64,000 nucleotides of DNA from Hamadaea tsunoensis DSM 44101. Lineage in GTDB: Bacteria; Actinomycetota; Actinomycetes; Mycobacteriales; Micromonosporaceae. A model generated the notes under the pieces. It was not told the DNA's origin. It worked only from the letters and a program-made list of their open reading frames with translations, and did no database searches. A program made the translations under genes and the position numbers. Position 1 is the stretch's first letter, and each line of letters opens with the position of its first letter. Location of the stretch: NCBI RefSeq assembly GCF_000428945.1, contig NZ_AUAX01000028.1:59977-123976 (forward strand). Reading direction: 5' to 3'. Shown piece by piece: positions 57,845 through 64,000 of the stretch.

Positions 57845-58025
57845 CGTGCTCGGCGATGCAGGGAACGGTCTTCCGCCAGGTGAACGGCCGTCGCCGGCGG
57901 CCCGCCGATCGCGCATAGTGGACGGTCGCGACAATTTGTCTCGGCCTGCGCAACCCACACATCGGACCGGAGAGCCCACTTTCTATTCAAGATCTATACG
58001 TCACCCGCCCTGCGCCTAGCGAAAA

Positions 58026-58196
58026 TCGGACAGTCGCGACAAAGGCCAGGAGTGATGGGCGAAACGGTGACCGGACGACCATGAAGGATGCTTCGCCCCA
58101 CTGTGCTGGCAGTGGAGTCCCCGGAGCGCAGCGATAGGGGCGGAACGGTCTCCCGCGGGAGGAGCGGAGGTGAGATCGACGAACCCGGGACAAAAT
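58026..58196. repeat. inverted element, right copy
   Basis: Starts TCGGACAGTCGCGACAAAGG and ends GATCGACGAACCCGGGACAA, i.e. the reverse orientation of the left copy at 57326-57514, about 170 bp versus 190 bp. Confidence 0.7.
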
Positions 58197-58209
58197 GATC
58201 TTAAAGAAT

Positions 58210-59001
58210 CTAGATGTGTTTGGTGCGGATGAGCAGGACGCTGGCGCGGGCCACAACCCCTGGGACCGCGGTCAGCAGGACCGGGGCCAGGATGATGACG
58301 AGGGCGAGATTGTCGGTGACCTTGCTCAGCAGCCACAGCACGAGCAGCGTCCACGGCACCATGAGGATCGCGAGGAACAGCGCAGTCGTCTTCCACCCGA
58401 GGTAGTTGCGCACCCGCAGACCGATGCCGGCCCCGAGGACCGAGCCGATCCACAGCAGCACCAGGCCGAACAGGATCGCGATCACGAGAAAGATGATCTG
58501 GCCGAGCGCGTCGCCGAACGCGCACCCGACGTCGCCGCCGCAGTCCTTGGCAGCGGGGGCGCGGGTGGTGAGCAGGATGACCAGCTCGCCGAGGGCGCCG
58601 CCGACCGACGATCCGACCAGGGTCGCGAGGTAGCCGCGCGGCGTGGAGGGGTCGAACTTCTTCTTCGACGGCGGCACCACGAACTCGCACGACGGGCCCG
58701 GGACGACCGCGCCGTCCGCGTCCGTGACGTCGACCCGGAAGTGCTGGGTGGAGGCGTCGACGCCGAGCGGCGGGTCGATCTGCACGAGCACCTGCGCCGA
58801 CGTCTTCGGCGCGAGGTTGAGGTCGGCGCCGCGCACGACGGTGAACCAAGCGGGCGGGGCGTCGTCGAGCGGGACCACGGCCGCCTTGCCGCGCAGCGGG
58901 GCGTCCGTCATGTTCGACACCGTGAACGGCATCTTGCCCATGCGGTTCTCCGCCAGGTAGACCGTCGAATCCGGCACGGTGATCGCGTACTGGGACGACA
59001 T
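58210..59001 (-). CDS. membrane protein with an N-terminal Ig-like domain
   Basis: 263 residues. Residues 1-115 look like an immunoglobulin-like/CARDB-type beta domain (YAITVPDSTVYLAENRMGKM, TVSNMTDAPLRGKAAVVPLD, VDVTDADGAVVPG). Three to four membrane helices follow (LVGSSVGGALGELVILLTT, ALGQIIFLVIAILFGLVLLW, ALFLAILMVPWTLLVLWLL, LALVIILAPVLLTAVPGVVA). The KDCGGDVGC pair may form a disulphide. No signal peptide precedes the N-terminal domain, so it may be cytoplasmic. Start ATG 59001. It shares a divergent promoter region with trpB. Function unknown. Confidence 0.7.
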   Translation of the reverse strand: MSSQYAITVPDSTVYLAENRMGKMPFTVSNMTDAPLRGKAAVVPLDDAPPAWFTVVRGADLNLAPKTSAQVLVQIDPPLGVDASTQHFRVDVTDADGAVVPGPSCEFVVPPSKKKFDPSTPRGYLATLVGSSVGGALGELVILLTTRAPAAKDCGGDVGCAFGDALGQIIFLVIAILFGLVLLWIGSVLGAGIGLRVRNYLGWKTTALFLAILMVPWTLLVLWLLSKVTDNLALVIILAPVLLTAVPGVVARASVLLIRTKHI

Positions 59002-59191
59002 GACGCCTCCTCAGGGTCGCCGCCGGTCAGTGAAGCCACCAGTTCAGGGGCGCCGCCGACGCCGTGGATACCACCGATCCGATGGATGTCGGCGGTCCAG
59101 TGGATCAGCACGGTAGCAAGCTCGCCGCCATCCGTACGCGCCAATGTCGTTGATCTGCCACGCGGGTGTCCGGGCGGCGGACGGCTTGCCA

Positions 59192-59239
59192 ACAGTTCTA
59201 GAACTGTGCGAGAGTGGCCGGGCACAGAGTTCTAGAACT
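59192..59239. promoter_or_regulatory. two DasR-like GntR operators before trpB
   Basis: ACAGTTCTAGAACTGT (59192-59207, perfect palindrome) and AGTTCTAGAACT (59228-59239), centres 34 bp apart. They resemble the HutC/GntR sites of the DasR type (ACTGGTCTAGACCAGT). TTGCCA at 59186-59191 and GAGAGT at 59210-59215 frame the first site as -35/-10. Confidence 0.75.
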
Positions 59240-59252
59240 GTTGGAGGAAGCC

Positions 59253-60449
59253 ATGGATGTCGCCGTCCGGCCGCAGGCCGCCACGGTCATGCGGGAACCC
59301 TCGCCCGCCGGCCGTTTCGGCGAGTACGGCGGCCGCTACGTGCCCGAGTCGCTCGTGCCCGCCTGCCGCGAAGTCGACGAGGCGTTCCGGGCGGCCTGGT
59401 CCGACCCGCGGTTCCGGTCGCAGCTGACCGGGCTGCTCCGCGCGTACGCCGGCCGGCCGACCGCGCTCACCCCGGCCTGGCGGCTGTCGGCGGAGCTGGG
59501 CGTGACCGTGCTGCTGAAGCGGGAGGACCTCGTCCACACCGGCTCCCACAAAATCAACAACGTGCTCGGGCAGGCCCTGCTCGCCCGCCGGATGGGCAAG
59601 AAGCACCTGCTCGCCGAGACCGGAGCCGGGCAGCACGGGGTCGCCGCCGCGACCGCCGCCGCGCTGCTCGGCCTGGGCTGCACGGTCTTCATGGGCGAGC
59701 GCGACATCGAACGGCAGGCGCTCAACGTGCACCGGATGCGCATGCTGGGCGCGACGGTCGTCCCGGTCACCACCGGCAGCCGTACGCTGAAAGACGCCTG
59801 CAGCGAGGCCCTCCGGCACTGGGTGACCACAGTGGACGACGCGTACTACTGCGTCGGCTCGGTGATCGGACCGCACCCGTATCCGTGGATGGTCCGGGAG
59901 TTCCAGCGGGTGATCGGCGACGAGGCCCGCGCCCAGTGCGCCGAACACCTCCCCGCCGGTACGCCGGACTACGTGGTCGCCTGCGTCGGCGGCGGCTCCA
60001 ACGCGGCCGGCACGTTCGCCGGATTCGTCGACACCCCGGCCCGGCTGATCGGGGTCGAGGCGGCCGGCGGCGCGCCGCTGAGCGACGGCGTACCGGGAGT
60101 GCTGCACGGGTTCCGCTCGCAACTCCTGCAGGACGACGACGGCCAGGTACGCGAAGCCCACTCCCTCTCAGCCGGCCTGGACTACCCGGGCGTCGGGCCG
60201 GAACACGCGTACCTGCGCGATCTCGGGCGAGCCCGGTACGTCACGGCCGACGACGACGAGGCGGTGGCGGCACTGCACCGGCTGGCGCGTACCGAAGGGA
60301 TCCTCTGCGCCCTGGAGTCCGCGCACGCGGTCGCCTGGGTGCTGCGCGCCGCCGGTACACCCGAACTTCCCGCCGGCTCCACCGTCCTCGTGACGCTGTC
60401 CGGCCGGGGCGACAAGGACATGCCGACGCTCATGGGGGAAACGTGCTGA
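59253..60449 (+). CDS. trpB: tryptophan synthase beta chain
   Basis: 398 residues with all TrpB landmarks: GRFGEYGGRYVPESL near the start, the PLP lysine in HTGSHKINN (Lys100), AETGAGQHGVAAATA with the catalytic glutamate, GGGSNAAGTFAGF for the PLP phosphate and LSGRGDKDMPTL at the end. It condenses indole (from TrpA) with serine to give tryptophan. ATG 59253 follows GGAGGAAG. It overlaps trpA by seven bases. No trpE, trpC or trpD is next to it, so this is a free trpBA unit, possibly a secondary-metabolism copy; that is inference. It is controlled by the operators at 59192-59239. Confidence 0.95.
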   Translation: MDVAVRPQAATVMREPSPAGRFGEYGGRYVPESLVPACREVDEAFRAAWSDPRFRSQLTGLLRAYAGRPTALTPAWRLSAELGVTVLLKREDLVHTGSHKINNVLGQALLARRMGKKHLLAETGAGQHGVAAATAAALLGLGCTVFMGERDIERQALNVHRMRMLGATVVPVTTGSRTLKDACSEALRHWVTTVDDAYYCVGSVIGPHPYPWMVREFQRVIGDEARAQCAEHLPAGTPDYVVACVGGGSNAAGTFAGFVDTPARLIGVEAAGGAPLSDGVPGVLHGFRSQLLQDDDGQVREAHSLSAGLDYPGVGPEHAYLRDLGRARYVTADDDEAVAALHRLARTEGILCALESAHAVAWVLRAAGTPELPAGSTVLVTLSGRGDKDMPTLMGETC

Positions 60450-61201
60450 GTCTGAGGAAAGACCGGAAGCTGTTCCTCCCCTACGTCACCGGCGGCGTCG
60501 TTCCCCAGTGGACGGACCACCTGCTGGCCCTGCAGGACGCCGGCGCGGACGCGATCGAGGTCGGGCTGCCGTTCTCCGACCCGATGCTCGACGGCGCGGT
60601 CGTCCAGCGCGCCTCCGACCAGGCGATCGCCCGGGGCGCGACGGTCGACGCCATCCTCGCCGACCTCGACCGCATCCGGGGCGACCTGCGCGTACCGCTG
60701 ATCGCGTTCACCTACACCAACCTCGTCGAGCGGCGCGGCGCCGACCGGTTCTGCGCCATGCTGCGCGAGCACGGCTTCGGCGGCCTGATCCTGCCCGACC
60801 TGCCGGTCGACGAGGCGGGACCGGTGCTGGCCGCGGCCGGCGACCTCGACCTCGTCCAGCTCGCCGCGCCCGCCACCCCGCCCGACCGCCTCGAACGCAT
60901 CTGCGCCACCAGCCGCGGTTTCGTCTACGCCGTCAGCGTCATGGGCGTCACCGGCGAACGCGACACGCTGACCGCCGAGGCGTACGGACTCGCCGGGCGG
61001 CTCAAGGCGCTCACCGATCTACCCGTGTTGCTAGGCTTCGGCATATCCGGCCGGGAGCAGGCCCGCCAGGCCGGCGCCGTGGCCGACGGGGTCGCGGTCG
61101 GGGCGGCGGTCATGCGCCGGATCCTCGACGGCGCCACGCCCGCCGACCTCGGAACGCTGGCGACGGAGATCCGCGCCGGGCTGGACTCCGCTCAGGTGTG
61201 A
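60443..61201 (+). CDS. trpA: tryptophan synthase alpha chain
   Basis: 252 residues of the TrpA TIM barrel. The catalytic pair is Glu39 in ADAIEVGLPFSDP and Asp50 in MLDGAVVQRA; the phosphate-binding loops read GVTGERD and VLLGFGISGREQARQ. It cleaves indole-3-glycerol phosphate to indole and glyceraldehyde-3-phosphate, channelled to TrpB. The PMLDGAVVQ phrase differs slightly from the usual P-ADGP-IQ, but both catalytic carboxylates are kept. GTG 60443 lies inside the trpB end, with GGGGG upstream, implying coupled translation. gntR follows on the same strand. Confidence 0.93.
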   Translation: MLSLRKDRKLFLPYVTGGVVPQWTDHLLALQDAGADAIEVGLPFSDPMLDGAVVQRASDQAIARGATVDAILADLDRIRGDLRVPLIAFTYTNLVERRGADRFCAMLREHGFGGLILPDLPVDEAGPVLAAAGDLDLVQLAAPATPPDRLERICATSRGFVYAVSVMGVTGERDTLTAEAYGLAGRLKALTDLPVLLGFGISGREQARQAGAVADGVAVGAAVMRRILDGATPADLGTLATEIRAGLDSAQV

Positions 61202-61234
61202 GCTGAGCTGTGACAGACGTAGAACGGGTGGGGC

Positions 61235-61963
61235 GTGCCGAAGTACCAGCAGATCGCGGACGATCTCGGAACCCGCATCCGCTCCGGCGAGTACCCGCCC
61301 GGCTCCGCCCTGCCACCGCAGCGCGAGCTGAGCTCCGCGTACGGCGTCACCCTGGTCACCCTGCGGCAGGCCCTCGACGTGCTCCAGTCCGAGGGCCTGC
61401 TCAGCCAGCAGGCCGGTCGCGGCACGTTCGTCGCCGAACCCAAGGCCGCGTACCGCCTGAGCACCCTGCGCAGCCTCGCCGAAGACCTGCGCGAGCAGGG
61501 CCACACCGTCACCACCGCCGTCGTCTCGACCGCCCTCCGCAAGCCGCCCGCACCCTACGACCTGCCCGCAGGCTCCGCGCTCCGGCTCGAACGGGTCCGC
61601 GTCCTGGGCTCGCGCCCCGCCATCCACCAGGTCTCCTGGATCCCGGCACCGTGGGCGACCGCCCTGCGTACCGTCGATTTCACCACCATTTCCCTGTACG
61701 CGTCCCTCGCCGACCTCGGAGTCGTCGTACACCGCGCGACCGAGCGGCTGACGCCCGGCGTACTCACCGCGGCAGAGGCGACGGCACTGGGTCGCAAGGC
61801 CGGCGTACCCGTGTTCGTCTCGGAAAGATGGACCTACGCGCTGGACGGCAGCGTCGTGGTCGCCGACCGCGCGACGATCCTCGGCGACCTGGTGGAGATC
61901 CGCACGGAGCGCGCGGCGACGGGGCTGTCGCTGCAATGGACGGCGCCTGGCCGCCGCCCCTGA
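61235..61963 (+). CDS. GntR-family regulator (HutC/UTRA type)
   Basis: 242 residues. N-terminal GntR winged helix: KYQQIADDLGTRIRSGEYPP, GSALPPQRELSSAYGVTLVT and LRQALDVLQSEGLLSQQAGR then GTFVAE. The C-terminal UTRA domain (about 75-240) contains LRLERVRVLGSRPAIHQVSW, the beta-strand core and a TPGVLTAAEATALGRKAG helix. HutC-type regulators sense small metabolites (for example histidine or amino-sugar derivatives). GTG 61235 has GGGTGGGG upstream. It lies 33 bp after trpA and the upstream operators suit this class, so it probably regulates the trpBA operon in cis. Confidence 0.9.
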   Translation: MPKYQQIADDLGTRIRSGEYPPGSALPPQRELSSAYGVTLVTLRQALDVLQSEGLLSQQAGRGTFVAEPKAAYRLSTLRSLAEDLREQGHTVTTAVVSTALRKPPAPYDLPAGSALRLERVRVLGSRPAIHQVSWIPAPWATALRTVDFTTISLYASLADLGVVVHRATERLTPGVLTAAEATALGRKAGVPVFVSERWTYALDGSVVVADRATILGDLVEIRTERAATGLSLQWTAPGRRP

Positions 61964-62053
61964 GCTGATCTGGCCGGCTCCTCGTGCGAGCGGACACTAC
62001 TCTGCGATCCGGCTATGCGGCCGGACTCTGTGGCCCGGCGTGAGGAGGCAACC

Positions 62054-62494
62054 GTGGGCGTCGAGTACGAGTACTTCCGCGCGAAGGACGACACAGCCGC
62101 GATGGAGCTGGTCGACCGGCTCGGCGAGGACGGCGTCGAGTCCGTGTACACGAAATGGATCGAACCCGCGGTCACCGTCGGAAGTCTGGTCGCGTACGTA
62201 CGCGGGTCGGAATGGACCGAGGAGACCGTTGACCTTGGCCCGTCCCTGCCCGAGGACGGCGACGAAGAAGGGCCGTGGACCTTCTCCGTCGACGACGGCG
62301 TACGCGACACCCTCGCCCTTATCGAGGACGAGCGCCTGCGCGAGCTGGCCGTGTGGTGGAGCCGTGCTCCTGAGCTGGCCAGGTCCGGGATGGCGCTGGA
62401 GGAGGAACTGCTCCCCATTCTGAGTCGCCTTATACAGCTGGCCCGGCGCGCCCAAGCAGCGGAGCTGCATCTGTATTGCCGGTGCAACCTCTGA
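62054..62494 (+). CDS. hypothetical protein (146 aa)
   Basis: 146-residue soluble protein. The N-terminus VGVEYEYFRAKDDTAAMELV and the phrase WTEETVDLGPSLPEDGD are shared with small actinobacterial proteins of unknown function, in my reading. Helical segments near the C-terminus include EEELLPILSRLIQLARRAQA. GTG 62054 is chosen because AGGAGG lies eight bases upstream (62044-62049), whereas the upstream ATG at 62015 has none. No partner gene is obvious. Function unknown. Confidence 0.65.
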   Translation: MGVEYEYFRAKDDTAAMELVDRLGEDGVESVYTKWIEPAVTVGSLVAYVRGSEWTEETVDLGPSLPEDGDEEGPWTFSVDDGVRDTLALIEDERLRELAVWWSRAPELARSGMALEEELLPILSRLIQLARRAQAAELHLYCRCNL

Positions 62495-62664
62495 CGTCCA
62501 GAAGGACGGTACCTCTCCAACGAGCGAGTCGATCACCACGCGGTCCAGTGTTGATCGTCTCTGTCTGCTGTGGACGCGTGCAGTGCGTAACTGCGGTCTG
62601 GCCTGCGGTTTTGTGCCCTGGTTTTGGCTCTGGTTTTGTCGTAGGTGATGGCTAGGGTCGGGGT
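62495..62664. other. short intergenic region
   Basis: No gene or repeat recognised. GATGGCTAGGGTCGGGGTGTG just before the HNH start carries TAGGGT (62653-62658), a possible -10 six bases from the GTG, suggesting a leaderless transcript. Confidence 0.35.
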
Positions 62665-64000
62665 GTGAGTGAAGCGTTGGCCGCGGCGGTGGAGGACCTG
62701 TTGGTCGCTCCGTTGTCGTCGCTGCCCGATGACGCTCTCCTGGCTGAACTGTCGGCGGTTTTCACCGCGACGCAGCGGTTGACGGCCCGGATGGTGGCTC
62801 AGGTCGGTGAGGCCGCCGCTCGTGGTATCCCGGCCCGGCACGGCGCCTCCAGCACCCGGGTATGGTTGGCCGACCTCCTGGCCGTGTCGATACGGTCCGC
62901 GGCCGGCTGGGTGAAACTCGCCGACACACTGCCTAGCCGGCCCATGGTCGCTGAAGCACTCGCATCCGGTGCGCTGAACGCCGAACAGGCGACGGCCATC
63001 ACCCGGCTGATCGGCGACCTACCCGCGGAGATCGGCGCAGCGGGTAAGACCCGCGCGGAACAGGTGTTGACGGACTTGGCGGTGGGGCAGCGCCTGCGGC
63101 CGGAAGTACTGGCCGAGCACCGGCGGGCCATCCTGGAAGCGGTGTCGCCCGAAACGGCCGAGGAACGGCTGCGCCGGGAGTTGGAGCGGGCGAACCGGTC
63201 GGCGTTCCAACGACGCGCGTTCACCCTGACCCCCCACGGACAAGGCGAATACCGACTGTCCGGAGTACTCGACAGCGCCGCAGCCGCCTACATCCGAGCC
63301 GCCATCGACCCGATCAGCGCACCACGATCACTCCTCGACCGCCTGGCCAACACTGCCGACCCGGCTGGCGACGCTGAACCGTCTGCTGCTGAACCGTCTG
63401 CTGTGGCGGGTTCCGGCTCGGCTGCTGCTGCTGCAGATTCGGTCCTCGGTTCGGTTGCCGGTGGCGGCTGGGCTGGTGGCGGGTTCAGCGGCGGCCTGAC
63501 CGGGCGGCTCGACGATGTTGTCGACGACGCCGGCCGGGACACCCGCACCGCCGCCGCCCGCCGCGCCGACGCCCTGACCTTCCTCTGCGCCCAAGCCTTA
63601 GCCGAGGGCAGCCTGCCCGAATCCGGTGGCGAACGCCCACACCTCGTAGTGACACTGTCCTGGGAACAACTACGCGACAAGTACAGCTACGGCATCCTAG
63701 ACACCGGCGACCTACTCACCCCCGAAACCGTCCGCCGACTCGCCTGCGACGCGAAGATCATCCCCGCCGTCCTCGGCAGCGAAGGACAGATCCTCGACAT
63801 CGGCCGAGCCCGACGCCTGATCGACGGCCCACTACGCCGAGCCCTCGTCCTACGCGACCGCGGCTGCGCCTGGCCCGGCTGCGACCGACCACCACGCTGG
63901 TGCGAAGGCCACCACATCCTGGCCTGGCAGCACGACGGACCCACCAACCTCGACAACTCCACCCTCCTCTGCGGACACCACCACCGCGAAATCCACCGCG
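62665..64000 (+). CDS. DUF222/HNH endonuclease (13E12 type), 3' end outside the window
   Basis: At least 445 residues are visible and the gene runs past the window end. The DUF222 domain spans roughly residues 1-230 (SALLAELSAVFTATQRLTAR-like start, then LRRELERANRSAFQRRAFTL). A linker of serine/alanine/glycine repeats (about 235-290) leads to the HNH nuclease: CAWPGCDRPPRWCEGHHILA then WQHDGPTNLDNSTLLCGHHH and REIH. The cysteines and histidines bind zinc and the HH pair is catalytic. These are abundant in actinomycetes and often linked to mobile elements. GTG 62665 is the start. Only a short C-terminal part is missing. Confidence 0.92.
   Translation, partial: MSEALAAAVEDLLVAPLSSLPDDALLAELSAVFTATQRLTARMVAQVGEAAARGIPARHGASSTRVWLADLLAVSIRSAAGWVKLADTLPSRPMVAEALASGALNAEQATAITRLIGDLPAEIGAAGKTRAEQVLTDLAVGQRLRPEVLAEHRRAILEAVSPETAEERLRRELERANRSAFQRRAFTLTPHGQGEYRLSGVLDSAAAAYIRAAIDPISAPRSLLDRLANTADPAGDAEPSAAEPSAVAGSGSAAAAADSVLGSVAGGGWAGGGFSGGLTGRLDDVVDDAGRDTRTAAARRADALTFLCAQALAEGSLPESGGERPHLVVTLSWEQLRDKYSYGILDTGDLLTPETVRRLACDAKIIPAVLGSEGQILDIGRARRLIDGPLRRALVLRDRGCAWPGCDRPPRWCEGHHILAWQHDGPTNLDNSTLLCGHHHREIHR

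Larger units (their letters stand above)
57083..58209. other. 1.1-kb gene-free region with nested repeats
   Basis: No convincing gene. It contains an inverted 15-bp pair (57191-57205 and 57980-57994), imperfect inverted copies of a 170-190 bp element (57326-57514 and 58026-58196), the 165-bp duplicated array of CTTGATCATGT motifs (57540-57812), and the block shared with 25242. It is separated from the M64 gene and the next gene by only a few bases at each end. Confidence 0.7.

Noticed and set aside
57417..58019. 200-codon plus-strand ORF in the 57-58 kb region
   Set aside because: It runs through the repeat array and the inverted element, has no coherent protein composition, no ribosome binding site and no family features; the repeats explain its openness.

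Overview
The window is high-GC DNA with divergent and convergent gene pairs, frequent GTG starts, several apparently leaderless promoters, SigE-type ECF and SARP regulators, GTACGC-rich coding sequence and a DUF222/HNH endonuclease. This points to a filamentous actinomycete, most likely of the Micromonosporaceae (Actinoplanes/Micromonospora-like). That placement is inference from style and gene content; no rRNA or other marker gene is present. I saw no tRNA, rRNA, CRISPR array, prophage or complete insertion sequence.

Layout. 0-4 kb: two hypothetical genes, a SUKH-domain gene, a frameshifted IS5-type transposase remnant and an immunity-like gene, i.e. an accessory patch. 3.6-6.3 kb: an ArsR-led operon (ArsR, SRPBCC/AHSA1, RibD-C reductase, DUF1801/OmdA protein) behind a symmetric four-half-site operator. 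6.5-10.9 kb: a FIST sensor coupled to a GAF-GGDEF-EAL enzyme, then a two-gene membrane operon. 11-12.2 kb: a divergent HxlR regulator and NAD(P)-binding oxidoreductase around a 20-bp palindrome. 13.2-24.5 kb: an envelope-glycan region (flippase-like protein, two GT2s, SDR, membrane-anchored EEP phosphatase, NAD epimerase, UbiA-type prenyl-phosphate transferase, GT4) with a SARP regulator in the middle. Three of its promoters carry the same 11-bp-phased direct repeat. 24.5-39.8 kb: NADAR protein, DUF6939-like protein, nitronate monooxygenase, two MFS/membrane genes, a SigE-type sigma factor with its membrane partner, a secreted TAP-like peptidase, DUF4184, a frameshifted DUF2332 gene, a PQQ-type beta-propeller, a PadR operon and a HAD phosphatase. 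40.2-47.0 kb: the SCO2521-SCO2525 family block, a conserved actinobacterial gene set of unknown function. 47-57 kb: D-amino-acid oxidase, MFS, TetR plus DrrAB-like ABC exporter, transglycosylase lipoprotein, nucleotidyltransferase, LysR and M64 peptidase. 58-64 kb: a membrane protein, a trpB-trpA-gntR operon with DasR-like operators, a small hypothetical gene and a partial DUF222-HNH gene running off the end.

Two gene-free stretches of about 1 kb (25.0-26.0 and 57.1-58.2 kb) carry related non-coding repeat families. These include TGATC-core motifs set exactly 42 bp apart, a dyad-symmetric arrangement in one region, a duplicated 165-bp higher-order unit in the other, and inverted copies of a roughly 170-190 bp element. 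Many genes also carry short tandem repeats (15-20 bp) at their termini, often duplicating the stop codon at convergent gene ends. The SCO252x block, the phased non-coding repeats and the shared direct-repeat regulon are the strongest candidates for undescribed biology.
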